Assembly: GCA_019359355.1 (NCBI GenBank)
Contig: JAHHHM010000029.1
Coordinates: 1-64,000 of the forward strand
Length of the DNA stretch: 64,000 nt
DNA from: Microcoleus vaginatus WJT46-NPBG5
GTDB taxonomy: Bacteria > Cyanobacteriota > Cyanobacteriia > Cyanobacteriales > Oscillatoriaceae
Direction: 5' to 3'
Below the pieces are notes generated by a model that had not been told where the DNA came from, did not search any database, and saw only the letters and a program-made list of their open reading frames with translations. The translations under genes were made by a program, and so were the position numbers. This document shows, piece by piece, positions 8,852-17,951 of the stretch (the stretch's first letter is position 1; the number at the start of each line of letters is the position of its first letter).

Positions 8852-9310
8852 TTAATTATCAGTAGACGATTCGGCATTAACCTTCAACGCATAGTCCTGG
8901 AAACGCTCTAAATCCGCTTGAATCGTGGATTCAACGACGCGACCTAAAAATAAATTATCCATCAACTGACCGAGAATCCCTGGAATCCCATAGGCGACGG
9001 TTAATTTAACAATACTGCTGCCATGCCGGTCATAAAAACGAACAGCCCCTTGATTGGGCAATCCATCAACAGATTCCCACTGAATAATTTGATGGGGAAC
9101 GATCTTAACAATCTTGGAAAGCCAGGTAAATTCTAAACTGCCGGTGGCAAGTTTCCAGCGAGATAAATCTGGGTCGTCTTCCAAGATTTTTACCGAGTCA
9201 ATCCACTTCATCCAGCGCGGCATTTGCTCTAAATCGGACCAGAGATTCCATGACAGTTCAATTGGAACCCCAACCTCTATTTGTACACTATGCTCTAACC
9301 AATCAGCCAT
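8852..9310 (-). CDS. SRPBCC (START-like) family protein
   Basis: A 152-residue protein with a helix-grip fold: the N-terminal strand LEHSVQIEVGVPIELSW, the DLEQMPRWMKWI lid helix, and a long C-terminal helix. The family (polyketide cyclase/dehydrase-like) binds hydrophobic ligands. It lies 73 bp downstream of zds on the same strand, an arrangement I recall from other cyanobacteria, so a role in handling carotenoid or isoprenoid intermediates is plausible but unproven. No membrane segment is seen. Confidence 0.85.
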   Translation of the reverse strand: MADWLEHSVQIEVGVPIELSWNLWSDLEQMPRWMKWIDSVKILEDDPDLSRWKLATGSLEFTWLSKIVKIVPHQIIQWESVDGLPNQGAVRFYDRHGSSIVKLTVAYGIPGILGQLMDNLFLGRVVESTIQADLERFQDYALKVNAESSTDN

Positions 9311-9383
9311 TCGATTTTAGATTTTAAATAGGGGATAGGTGACTGGGGATAAAAAATTTCCTATCCCCATTTTTGTGAGTTTG

Positions 9384-10859
9384 TTAATTAAAACCGGCAC
9401 TTACCAGAGGTTTCGCCAGAATGTTTTGTGCATTCTCTAAAATCTCCCTTGCCGCTTGGCGTCCAGAAATCGTCGCACCTTCCATGCTATCGATGTAATC
9501 TTGCTGCGTGTAGCTGCCGGCTAAAAAGAAATTGGCAACCGGCGTCTTTTGCGGCGGACGGTAGGGGTCCATCCCTGGTGCTTCCCGATACAGCGATTGT
9601 GCCAGTTTCACCACACTGTACCAGGTCATGTTCAGCGCTCGTGAAGACGGGAAAAGGTCATGAACTTGCTTGAGAACGTGCTGGGCAATCGCCTCATTGC
9701 TTTCTTTAATAAACGGATCTCCGGGTGTCAGCACTAACTGTAACAGAGAACCTTGCCCTGGCCGGTAGTAATCTCCTGGACTGGTTAACGCCAAATCGGC
9801 AAAACAGGAAAAGTCAGCATCGGCTGTATAAAGCAAATTATCGATTCCTGCGGCTTCCTGCAGTTGTGTGCGCTTTTCGGCATCTTCTAGTTCTGTTACC
9901 CAGCCATCAAACCGAAGTTGCACCGTCGCCACCGGCACGGTATCTAACTTATAAATATTGTCAAACTCCGGCCATTTACGCCACGCTTGCGGCAAAATTT
10001 TCTGAATTCCGGGGACATCGCAGGCGAAGACATAAGCATCGGCTGTAATGGTTTCTTCAGTTTCGCCGGCTGCCACCACAATGCCGGTGACGCGCGTTTC
10101 CCCGCCGGCATCCTCAAAAAATACATCCCGCACCCTGCGTCGGGTATGAATTTTACCGCCCCGCGCCTCTATATAATTAACAATCGGTTTGTGTAAATAC
10201 TCATTGGGCGAACCTTCCAGCATTCGCAACACCGATGCCTCGGTTTTTGCCGCAAAAAACTGGAAAATGGTTAACATACACCGGGCAGAAATATTTTCGC
10301 AATCAATAAAACCCAATGCGTAAGCGATGGGGTTCCACATCCGCTTAAGACTGCCATCGTTCCCCCCTTGCTTGCGGAACCAATCGGCAAAACTGATGCG
10401 ATCCAGTTCGCGGATGGTTTTCATTGCTCCCTCAAAGTCAATCAGTCCCCGAACGATAGGACTGGTGCTGAGTGCAAGGGAATTATGAAATTTATCTTGC
10501 AATGAAAGTTGAGAAGTGGTGAAAAAGGCTTTGAGTCCGTGAAAAGGTGCGCCGGTGAAGAAGCGGAAGTCTAAAGCGCCAGTGACGCCACCCCGATTGA
10601 CAAAAATGTGGGTGTGCTCTTTCAGGCGTAAGTTGTCCAGTGCACCCACCTTCTTCATCAAATCAAATAGCTGGTAGTAGCAGCCGAAAAAGACGTGCAA
10701 CCCCATTTCAACGTGGTTGCCTTCGGGTTCTACCCAACTGCCTACTTTGCCACCCACAAAAGGCCGAGACTCAAAGATTTCGACTTCGTGGCCGGCATCG
10801 ACTAAATCAACTGCCGTGGCCATCCCTGCCAGTCCCGCGCCGACGATCGCTACTCGCAT
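9384..10859 (-). CDS. zds: Zeta-carotene desaturase, plant type
   Basis: Converts 9,9'-di-cis-zeta-carotene to prolycopene via neurosporene at the thylakoid membrane, using FAD and plastoquinone. The 491-residue protein starts with the Rossmann FAD motif [12 protein letters not shown]. It has the characteristic [11 protein letters not shown] and the C-terminal flavin motif [18 protein letters not shown]. The length and the last motif separate it from bacterial CrtI. The ATG at 10859 lies directly at the FAD motif. The SRPBCC gene follows 73 bp later and is likely cotranscribed. Confidence 0.95.
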   Translation of the reverse strand: MRVAIVGAGLAGMATAVDLVDAGHEVEIFESRPFVGGKVGSWVEPEGNHVEMGLHVFFGCYYQLFDLMKKVGALDNLRLKEHTHIFVNRGGVTGALDFRFFTGAPFHGLKAFFTTSQLSLQDKFHNSLALSTSPIVRGLIDFEGAMKTIRELDRISFADWFRKQGGNDGSLKRMWNPIAYALGFIDCENISARCMLTIFQFFAAKTEASVLRMLEGSPNEYLHKPIVNYIEARGGKIHTRRRVRDVFFEDAGGETRVTGIVVAAGETEETITADAYVFACDVPGIQKILPQAWRKWPEFDNIYKLDTVPVATVQLRFDGWVTELEDAEKRTQLQEAAGIDNLLYTADADFSCFADLALTSPGDYYRPGQGSLLQLVLTPGDPFIKESNEAIAQHVLKQVHDLFPSSRALNMTWYSVVKLAQSLYREAPGMDPYRPPQKTPVANFFLAGSYTQQDYIDSMEGATISGRQAAREILENAQNILAKPLVSAGFN

Positions 10860-11062
10860 TCTGCCTGTCCTGTTGAATTTCTTTACATATTTTAATTGGA
10901 ATGGGGAATTGAGAAATGCTGATTATGCTGCTAAACGAACGCGCATCTCATTGACTTAGGCCGGCAAGTAAGTAGAAATCCTTAGTTTCTTTTCCCTAGG
11001 TGAGTTCATCTGCTCATCCCAGCAAGTAAAGATGGCCCACTAACTTCTACTATTGACAAACC

Positions 11063-13588
11063 TTATAAGATATGCTGTTTGATAAACGAAAGATCCACCG
11101 AGCCAAAATTGATCACCAAAGCAACATTTAAATTTTCCAAAGATTTTACAAACCACAAAATTTCATTAACTTTGTGAGATTCATAGTGGTTAAACAGAAT
11201 AGACAATCGTTTTTCCAGATAAGGTTTGACATGACGAGAAAGCAGCACAATCTTGAGCAGCAAACTTGTGGTTCCCAGAGGGCCAATATTAGAAATCAGA
11301 TCGATAAAAACATAATGGTTTGGAGATTGTGGACTTTCCACTACCAGGAAATTAAACAATTGAGTGCAAGTTCGCATCAATAAAAAGTCGTTTAATTTGT
11401 GAGAATCACTTTCTGGACAGGTATTTTTCAGTTGTTTATACAGCCGGCTGTTAAACTGGCGCTTTCCGTAGTCGGGTTCAATGGAACCGATCAAGTATTC
11501 GTATAAATCCGCTTTGAAATCCCGGTAAGATTGAGTTTGGCTTGTGTGCGTTAAGAACACTTGCGCCAAGTCCCGGTAAGTATAAGAGCCTTCAACTTTT
11601 CCGACAAATTGTCTTAAAGCCAAATAGAGTTCCCGATCTGTCAGTAGGGTGGGGTTTGGCACCGGCTGTATAATTCTCGCCGCTTTGGTTGAAGAAGCCT
11701 TAGCCGCAACTTGCACTCGCCTTACCAAATAAGTTACATAATGAGAAAGATTGACTTCAAACTGCCACTGCTTTTCAGATTGAATGTGGCGAATTGTTTG
11801 CTGATGTTCGTAAGAGCTATCTTGACTTAACAGAGAATGGGTGTACAAGTAAGGATAGCGGGAAATCATTCGTCCCAGAGAAGTATTAACGGGTTTAGTC
11901 TCACTTTCCGGACTGTCTGATACCACTTGAATCAAGCGTTGTAATGTCTGGTATTCTTCGCTTTTGGTAAATAGAGATATCTGTTCTCGCAAGCGTTTGA
12001 TAGATTTAGAACGAACATTTTGCGCTCTATGAAAGGTAGGAGAATCCTTAAATAAAGCAACCACATCAGCAACAACTGATTGCTGTTGGGAATGCATTTG
12101 CCAGCGGTTAATGAGAATGTGGCAACAGCGGTTGAGAATATACTTAAAGTCTTGCTCATTGCGTAAGCTAGAAATAATCCTGTCAAGCGCTTCTGCAATC
12201 TCTGTATCCGAGTATTCTGTGCCGTCGATAAACAACTTGCGAAAGCGTTCTATGGATTGGCTAGGTGATTCAATTTGTACCGTGTAGAGCAGGTGATCAT
12301 ATAATATTTGCTCATCACTGCTGGTGCGTCGGTTTTCAGCAACTTTAGCATCTGCAAATTGATGGGATCTCGCAGGAGCTAATCTTTTGCTCGTTAAAGC
12401 TTGTTTTTGACCGGAACTCAAAAACTCATAACTTCCAGAGCTGAATCTTTTATTGCCGGCTCCTTCATTTCGTAACTTTTCTAGTTCTTTTTCTACCCAG
12501 CTTCCATTAAAAATGGATTCATAAATGCGATTATAAACGATTAACTTGCTATTTTTCTTGACCACTAATCCCGAGAGTCGCAATTCCATCTGTTCTGGTG
12601 TTTCCTCAGCCGTAATTTCGCCATTTAGCAAAATCTGCCGGTAGAGCAATAGAAGCCGGCTGGTGCTGTTGCGACTTTCCAGAAGGCGATCCCGGATTGT
12701 CTTCAAATGTTCCGGTTCATCCTGCGCTTCCCAAGTTTCAATAATGCGCGTTCGCACTAAATTTTCCACCCATTCAGCTTCGCAGCCGGCTGGAATATAA
12801 AAAGGTAACGTCGTTACCAGTTGACAAAGCTTTTGAGTGAGAAAAGGTTGGCCACCCGTCCAATCCAATATTTCTTGAAACACTGCCTGGGGATTGTTTG
12901 CTTTTGGGGTTAATCCTTGAACTAAAGGCAAACTTGCCGGCATCTGAAAGCCTGTGAGTTGAATAGCACGACCAATATTAAAGGGGGTGCGATTTTTATC
13001 TTGGATTAACTCTGAGGGTGTGGCAACCCCCAGGAGAGCAAACGTAAGGCGGTTGTAGGCGGGATGATCGGCGCGATAATTATAACAAACGCGAATGGCA
13101 GCAAAAAAATCATCTACTCGGAAATTTAAGCTGAGAATGCTGTCAACTCCATCGACAAAAATAACGATATTTTGAGAAAATTGTGTTAAAACGACTTGTT
13201 CGATAAACTCGCTAAACCGTTGCGCGGGAGAGAGCAAATCGCGTTCGCGCCACCATTCCCGTAAATTAATTTTCCCGGCAAGATTGAAACCGATTGCTAA
13301 GGAGCGAATAATGCCGGCATACCACTGTAGTGGGGTAAGATTTTGGCAGCCGATCTTCGTCAAATCAATGGCAGCACAGGCGATCCCTTCAAGTTGCAGC
13401 CGGCGCATCGTTCGCACCCGCAAACTCGATTTACCCATCTGCCGGGAATTGAACACATAACAAAACTCGCCGGCTTTCAACCCCTCATAGAGATCCAAGT
13501 CCGCCTGCCGCTGCACATAGGTTGGTGCATTGGCTGCTAAACTCCCTCCGACTTGGTAGTCGCAGGCTAAACTGTTTTTTGTTGTCAT
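11063..13588 (-). CDS. AAA-like ATPase (AAA_35 type) with a large uncharacterised C-terminal region
   Basis: An 841-residue protein. Residues about 8-340 are the cyanobacterial AAA-like module: [12 protein letters not shown], the P-loop SRQMGKSS (Lys53), Walker [10 protein letters not shown] (Asp146), and the sensor-like [15 protein letters not shown]. In related proteins this head precedes WD40 repeats. Here residues about 430-830 form an unrelated alpha-helical region ([11 protein letters not shown] near 486, then [14 protein letters not shown] and repeated helices). From memory this segment resembles stand-alone conserved cyanobacterial proteins, so the gene may be a fusion. ATG 13588 is preferred to GTG 13642 because it sits just before the conserved module. 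Its function is unknown; an NTP-dependent signalling scaffold is a guess. Confidence 0.75.
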   Translation of the reverse strand: MTTKNSLACDYQVGGSLAANAPTYVQRQADLDLYEGLKAGEFCYVFNSRQMGKSSLRVRTMRRLQLEGIACAAIDLTKIGCQNLTPLQWYAGIIRSLAIGFNLAGKINLREWWRERDLLSPAQRFSEFIEQVVLTQFSQNIVIFVDGVDSILSLNFRVDDFFAAIRVCYNYRADHPAYNRLTFALLGVATPSELIQDKNRTPFNIGRAIQLTGFQMPASLPLVQGLTPKANNPQAVFQEILDWTGGQPFLTQKLCQLVTTLPFYIPAGCEAEWVENLVRTRIIETWEAQDEPEHLKTIRDRLLESRNSTSRLLLLYRQILLNGEITAEETPEQMELRLSGLVVKKNSKLIVYNRIYESIFNGSWVEKELEKLRNEGAGNKRFSSGSYEFLSSGQKQALTSKRLAPARSHQFADAKVAENRRTSSDEQILYDHLLYTVQIESPSQSIERFRKLFIDGTEYSDTEIAEALDRIISSLRNEQDFKYILNRCCHILINRWQMHSQQQSVVADVVALFKDSPTFHRAQNVRSKSIKRLREQISLFTKSEEYQTLQRLIQVVSDSPESETKPVNTSLGRMISRYPYLYTHSLLSQDSSYEHQQTIRHIQSEKQWQFEVNLSHYVTYLVRRVQVAAKASSTKAARIIQPVPNPTLLTDRELYLALRQFVGKVEGSYTYRDLAQVFLTHTSQTQSYRDFKADLYEYLIGSIEPDYGKRQFNSRLYKQLKNTCPESDSHKLNDFLLMRTCTQLFNFLVVESPQSPNHYVFIDLISNIGPLGTTSLLLKIVLLSRHVKPYLEKRLSILFNHYESHKVNEILWFVKSLENLNVALVINFGSVDLSFIKQHIL

Positions 13589-14321
13589 AGATGCACTGAC
13601 ACTTAATTGGCTAGGCAAAGCAGAGATAATATAACATCGCACTCCGGCTATCGTTATTTAGACGACAAGCTCGGTGAGAAGCGATCTCCTCCACAGTAGA
13701 GTCTAACCTTCCACCCCAATGGGTGTCATGAGTAACAAAGGAGTATTTTATCGAAAATTCTAGCCAAAAACTAATATTTAAAAATGCCATTGTGCCAAAA
13801 TCGGCTGTTTTGGTATTAAAAGTGCCTTAATAAGCGCATCTAGCCGCAATTTTTATCTGAACGATTACGATTGATTAATCATTATTAGAAATTAAGACTT
13901 TAAGTTTAAGGAAAGGGCGGAAATGCTGACAGTATCAACCCCCGAGAGGCATCTGATTGCCTTGCAGATGCGCTAACTTCAGGATGTGCAATTTAAACGC
14001 TGGTGTCGCCTCCTAATACACCTACTGACTGGCAGTCCCCACTGCCGGCACCGCTATTGCCGTACAGCAGCAATTGCCGGCTTTTGAAAGCATTTGCCAA
14101 GCCCGATTCTGCTAGACAGGTAAACTTTTATGTGGTAATATTAATGCCTTATAAACCAATTTTCTTTATTTCATTGCCACCAACGGCTAAATACGATTGC
14201 CTTGGTAATTTGCACGTCCCCTCTCACTCAATCTTAAATCGATCTCTCTAATGGGAAGAATCGATTTAGTAAATGCGATTTAATCACCTAAATTTAGCTC
14301 AGATTGTATTAAGGAACCCGA
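13589..14321. other. Intergenic region with several hairpins
   Basis: About 730 bases between the divergent AAA-like and aldehyde dehydrogenase genes. It contains two perfect hairpins: GCATCTG/CAGATGC (13949-13955 and 13965-13971), and GGCAGT-CCCC-ACTGCC near 14032-14047. It also contains the 9-bp inverted repeat listed at 14235. The frame at 14003-14251 looks non-coding. A small RNA is possible but not shown. Confidence 0.4.
14235..14268. promoter_or_regulatory. Inverted repeat upstream of aldehyde dehydrogenase, possible operator
   Basis: TAAATCGAT (14235-14243) and ATCGATTTA (14260-14268) are perfect 9-bp inverted halves separated by 16 bases. The dyad ends about 53 bp before the aldehyde dehydrogenase start, a usual place for a regulator site. 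The binding protein is unknown. Confidence 0.35.
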
Positions 14322-15698
14322 ATGCTAACCCAATCACCTGTTAGTGACATCATCCGGCAGCAACGCGAGTTCTTTGCTGCCGGCAAAACCAAAGACGTTG
14401 CTTTTCGCATTGAACAACTCAAGCGGCTCAAGCAAGCAGTTTTAGATAATAAAATTGCAATTATGGACGCCCTCAAAGCTGACTTGAACAAACCAACGTT
14501 TGAGGCGTATGCAACGGAAATTGGCGTGATTCGAGAAATTGACTACGCGCTGAAAAATATTAAATCTTGGGTCAAACCTAAAAAAGTCTCGACCTCCATT
14601 GATTTATTCCCCTCATCTGCCCGAATTTACCCAGAACCGCTGGGAGTTGTACTGATTATCGGGCCTTGGAATTATCCATTTCAGTTAATGATTTCTCCCT
14701 TAGTCGGTGCGATATCAGCCGGCAACTGTGCAACGATAAAACCCTCGGAACTTGCGGCCAATACGTCGCGTATCGTTCGTGAAATCATTGAGAAAACCTT
14801 TGAGCCGGCTTATATTGCTGTCGTTGAAGGCGGCGTTGAAACCAGCCAACAATTACTTGCCGAAAAGTTCGATCACATCTTTTTCACCGGCGGCACGAAA
14901 ATTGGGCAAATCGTCATGGAAGCCGCCGCTAAAAACTTAACGCCGGTGACCCTAGAATTAGGCGGCAAAACTCCGTGTATTGTTGATGCCGACGTGAACC
15001 TTGAACACACGGCAAAACGCATCGTTTGGGGTAAATTTATCAATACCGGCCAAACTTGTATCGCCCCCGATTATCTGTTAGTAGATCGAAGTATTAAAAA
15101 AGATTTACTCGCGGGAATCGAAAACTGCATTAAAGAATTTTACGGCGAAGATCCCGCCAAAAGCCCAGACTATGGCAGAATTATTAACCCAAAACAATTT
15201 GATCGGCTGGCCGGCTTGCTAAAAGATGGTGAAATTATCACCGGCGGTAAAACTAACCGAGAAGATCGTTACATCGCCCCCACAGTCATTGATCAAGTTT
15301 CCTGGGATGCACCCATTATGGAAGATGAAATCTTCGGTCCTATTCTGCCGGTGCTTGAATACACAGATTTAACCGATGCGATTACCAAAATAAACGCGAA
15401 ACCTAAACCTTTAGCCCTTTATCTTTTCTCCAAAAACAAAGAAAAACAGCAGCGAATATTGCAAGAAACTTCATCCGGAGGTGTTTGCATAAACGACACC
15501 GTTATGCAGGTTGGTGTCTCAGAATTACCCTTTGGCGGCGTTGGTAATAGTGGCATTGGTAGCTATCACGGTAAAGCCAGCTTTGATACCTTCTCTCATA
15601 ACAAAAGCGTGTTGAAAAGATCCTTTCTCCTCGATCTTGACTGGCGATACGCACCTTATCAAGGAAAATTAGATATGCTCAAAAAGATTATCGGTTAA
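14322..15698 (+). CDS. NAD(P)-dependent aldehyde dehydrogenase (class 3 / fatty-aldehyde type)
   Basis: Oxidises aldehydes to acids. The 458-residue protein belongs to the shorter class 3/AlkH-like branch. The catalytic Cys246 is in TGQTCIAPD and the general base Glu212 is in TLELGGKTPC. The cofactor region has GPWNYPFQ and FTGGTKIGQ. Cyanobacterial members such as Synechocystis slr0091 act on fatty or apocarotenal aldehydes, which fits lipid or carotenoid turnover; the substrate here is inferred. AAGGA (14311-14315) precedes ATG 14322. The C-terminus is hydrophilic with no membrane anchor. It ends in a strong shared terminator hairpin. Confidence 0.93.
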   Translation: MLTQSPVSDIIRQQREFFAAGKTKDVAFRIEQLKRLKQAVLDNKIAIMDALKADLNKPTFEAYATEIGVIREIDYALKNIKSWVKPKKVSTSIDLFPSSARIYPEPLGVVLIIGPWNYPFQLMISPLVGAISAGNCATIKPSELAANTSRIVREIIEKTFEPAYIAVVEGGVETSQQLLAEKFDHIFFTGGTKIGQIVMEAAAKNLTPVTLELGGKTPCIVDADVNLEHTAKRIVWGKFINTGQTCIAPDYLLVDRSIKKDLLAGIENCIKEFYGEDPAKSPDYGRIINPKQFDRLAGLLKDGEIITGGKTNREDRYIAPTVIDQVSWDAPIMEDEIFGPILPVLEYTDLTDAITKINAKPKPLALYLFSKNKEKQQRILQETSSGGVCINDTVMQVGVSELPFGGVGNSGIGSYHGKASFDTFSHNKSVLKRSFLLDLDWRYAPYQGKLDMLKKIIG

Positions 15699-15703
15699 AA
15701 AAA

Positions 15704-15747
15704 TAACCACAGATAAACACAAATTTCCTGTCGTTTATCTGTGGTTA
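15704..15747. terminator. Bidirectional hairpin terminator between convergent genes
   Basis: TAACCACAGATAAAC (15704-15718) and its exact complement GTTTATCTGTGGTTA (15733-15747) form a 15-bp stem with a 14-base loop, flanked by A-rich and T/A-rich tracts. It lies between two genes that point at each other, so it probably terminates both. Its ATCTGTGGTTAAAAATT arm also occurs at about 46484-46500, so it derives from a dispersed repeat. Confidence 0.75.
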
Positions 15748-15765
15748 AAAATTACCTAATCTTTC

Positions 15766-16371
15766 CTAAGAACCGAACAAACCACTATAACGTTCCTCAG
15801 CCCAAGGTTCACCGCGTCGGTGATAGCCATTGCGTTCCCAAAAGCCCGATTCTTCCTTATCTAGAAATTGCAAACCATTAATCCATTTGGCACTTTTCCA
15901 AGCATAGAGGTGAGGCACAACAAGCCGTAGAGGACCACCGTGATCTGCCGGCAGCGGTTCGCCAAATACAGTGTGGGCGAAAAAATTCTCCTCTCGCAGG
16001 AAATCTTCTAGGGGAATGTTAGTCGTGTAGCCGCCATAGCAGTGTTGCATGAGGTGAACAGCTTTCGGATCTACTTCAATATGCTTCATGAAGTCTGTCA
16101 CCTTAACGCCTGTCCACTGCACATCCAATTTTGACCAGCGGGTAACACAGTGAAAATCTGCGGTGAAGTTGCTTTGAGGCATCGCCATAAAGTCATCCCA
16201 GCTAAAGGTTGCCGGTTTCGCTAAACCCCAGACTTTAAATTCCCAGCCTTCAATGGTGACATGAGGGGTGTCCCCATAAGTCAATACCGGAAATCCTTTG
16301 GTTAAATATTGGCCAGGAGGAACGCGATCACTGTGTTCTGCGTCTGGCTTTTTGAAAAATTTACCCAGCAT
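15766..16371 (-). CDS. Sulfite oxidase-like molybdopterin oxidoreductase (cytosolic)
   Basis: A 201-residue molybdopterin-binding protein of the sulfite oxidase/YedY superfamily. Cys75 in FHCVTRWS is the expected molybdenum ligand, followed by VQWTGVKV and the C-terminal RLVVPHLYAWKSAKW and RYSG motifs. Unlike MsrP (YedY) it has no Tat signal and no dimerisation domain, so it is a minimal cytosolic form. Substrate and partner are unknown; sulfite or methionine sulfoxide are only analogies. It is convergent with the aldehyde dehydrogenase and shares its terminator. Confidence 0.88.
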   Translation of the reverse strand: MLGKFFKKPDAEHSDRVPPGQYLTKGFPVLTYGDTPHVTIEGWEFKVWGLAKPATFSWDDFMAMPQSNFTADFHCVTRWSKLDVQWTGVKVTDFMKHIEVDPKAVHLMQHCYGGYTTNIPLEDFLREENFFAHTVFGEPLPADHGGPLRLVVPHLYAWKSAKWINGLQFLDKEESGFWERNGYHRRGEPWAEERYSGLFGS

Positions 16372-16777
16372 TGTTAAATGGTTCTTAACTACTTACTTAA
16401 AGTCCAGTATAACGCGCTATAGCCGGCCAAACTTCTTCCTCTGAGAGGTTGCCAGCTAGTTGCCGCCGCCGAAAAAGCCAGCTTTTCTGTTTAGAAAGTC
16501 ACTAATTTTAGAATTTAAAATATACAATTGAAATTAGCTTTTTTGAGATAATACTTTTTAATTAAAAATTGTGATCTTTATAAATAATGGATAAAGTTTA
16601 TAGGTATTTTTTTACTAAAAAATACACCAACTTCACTAAATTTACCATTGAATTAGCAGTTTTTAAGTGCATTTATCTGCTAGGTAGGAGCGCCGTAGAG
16701 AGTTGATGTATTGCGCCCTTATAAAGGTGTCACACGGAATTAATAATTGCTATATTTTAATCACCTATGCAGCCTAA
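16372..16777. other. AT-rich intergenic region
   Basis: About 400 bases upstream of the sulfite oxidase-like gene. Long A/T runs (16500-16680) may hold its promoter. No open frame, RNA gene or strong repeat is visible. Confidence 0.4.
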
Positions 16778-17047
16778 GCCGGCCTAAGATTACAGCTCAA
16801 TCCTCAGCTAGCAGAAGCGCGTAATCAATTGGGCTTGCAGCTTGCCGGTGGGGGAGGGCTAGCACAAGCGATTGCCTAATGGCAAGAACCGGCAACGCTT
16901 AACCCAAACTCAGGCGAAGTGGGGAAAAACCTGGGAGATGCGTTTATGTCACAGCGCCAGTATCCGCAAGCGATTAAAGAAGCTGTTCGCGTCGATCTAA
17001 ACTTTGCCAAAGCTTACCTAAATTTAGGGAATGCCTTACTGGTGTAA
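16778..17047 (+). pseudogene. TPR protein remnant with in-frame stop
   Basis: One frame reads through about 89 codons of TPR-like sequence, broken by a TAA at 16877-16879. Upstream is LNPQLAEARNQLG and GGLAQAIA; downstream is LGDAFMSQRQYPQAIKEAV and FAKAYLNLGNALLV, then TAA at 17045-17047. The Ala/Tyr/Gly/Asn pattern is that of TPR helices. No start codon or further repeats are seen upstream, so this is the decayed end of a larger TPR gene. It runs convergent to ktrA. Confidence 0.7.
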
Positions 17048-17086
17048 GGCATTCATTTTATTTGAGGAAAGCAGCAAGGGTTAAAT

Positions 17087-17791
17087 TCAAATCGGTAAGC
17101 GATTGATATCTTTGTTACAGCCGATCACCACCGCCGCTGTTCCCCTTTTCAGACGCGTGTTAGGTGACGGGTTAATCTCAAACTTGTTATCGTGACTTAC
17201 TGCTAGCAAATTCAGACCATACCGGCTACGAAGTTGGAGTTCTGCAATCGTTTTGCCGTGAAATTCCTCCGGAACAATGAGTTCTACAATACTGTTATCC
17301 GGGTCTAACTCAAAACGGTCGAGAATGCTCGGTTTGGTGAGCGTTCTTGCCAAAGTACAGCCCATCTCATGTTCGGGAAATATTACATGATCTGCCCCGA
17401 CTTTCTTCAGAAGTTTTTCATGAATTTCAGAAGATGCCTTTGCCACCACATGAGGAACACCGCCTTCTTTGAGGTTAAGGGCGGTAATTACGCTTTCCTC
17501 AACATAATTGCCAATCGCCACAATGACTGTATCAAACTCAAAGACGCCTGCCTGCTTAAGGGCACTGGGGTCTGTGCTGTCTAATTGCAGGGCATGAGCA
17601 GCGATTTGATCGCTCATGGCTTGGGCCACTCGCTTTTCATCAGAATCCACACCTAATACTTCATATCCCAAGCCGTGCAGTGTTGCAGAAACAGCTCGGC
17701 CAAACCGGCCTAAGCCTACCACGGCAAATTGTTTGTTTTCTGTACGAAGACTGCGGAAGAAACCTAAAGACGATAAATTCACGCCAAGCAC
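17087..17791 (-). CDS. ktrA: KtrA: regulatory NAD(H)/nucleotide-binding subunit of K+ uptake system
   Basis: The cytosolic gating ring of the Ktr sodium-dependent potassium transporter. It is 234 residues: an RCK_N Rossmann domain with VVGLGRFGRAV (GxGxxG 26-31) and acidic LGVDSDE, then an RCK_C domain (about 145-230) that may bind c-di-AMP or other ligands. It starts with GTG at 17791; no ATG is available near the Rossmann strand. It follows ktrB on the same strand, so both are likely cotranscribed. A 14-bp tandem duplication sits directly upstream of its start. Confidence 0.93.
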   Translation of the reverse strand: MLGVNLSSLGFFRSLRTENKQFAVVGLGRFGRAVSATLHGLGYEVLGVDSDEKRVAQAMSDQIAAHALQLDSTDPSALKQAGVFEFDTVIVAIGNYVEESVITALNLKEGGVPHVVAKASSEIHEKLLKKVGADHVIFPEHEMGCTLARTLTKPSILDRFELDPDNSIVELIVPEEFHGKTIAELQLRSRYGLNLLAVSHDNKFEINPSPNTRLKRGTAAVVIGCNKDINRLPI

Positions 17792-17796
17792 CTGAA

Positions 17797-17824
17797 ACTA
17801 ATCTTGAAAAACTAATCTTGAAAA
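17797..17824. repeat. Tandem duplication in the ktrB-ktrA spacer
   Basis: The 14-mer ACTAATCTTGAAAA occurs twice head-to-tail (17797-17810 and 17811-17824), 6 bases from the ktrA start codon. It changes the leader of ktrA and could be simple slippage. Confidence 0.6.
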
Positions 17825-17951
17825 CAGTGGAGAAACGGCAGAGGGGGAGCGGGATAGGGGAGGAGAAAGCGTTTCATGTTCTCGTTGTCTATGCCGGCAG
17901 AAGGTGGGAGTCTCTGTTAAAAATTGTATCAAAAGCCTGATAGCGTTATCC

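Noticed and set aside
14003-14251. 82-codon plus-strand frame before aldehyde dehydrogenase
   Set aside because: Residue pattern is not protein-like and the region contains hairpins; treated as intergenic.
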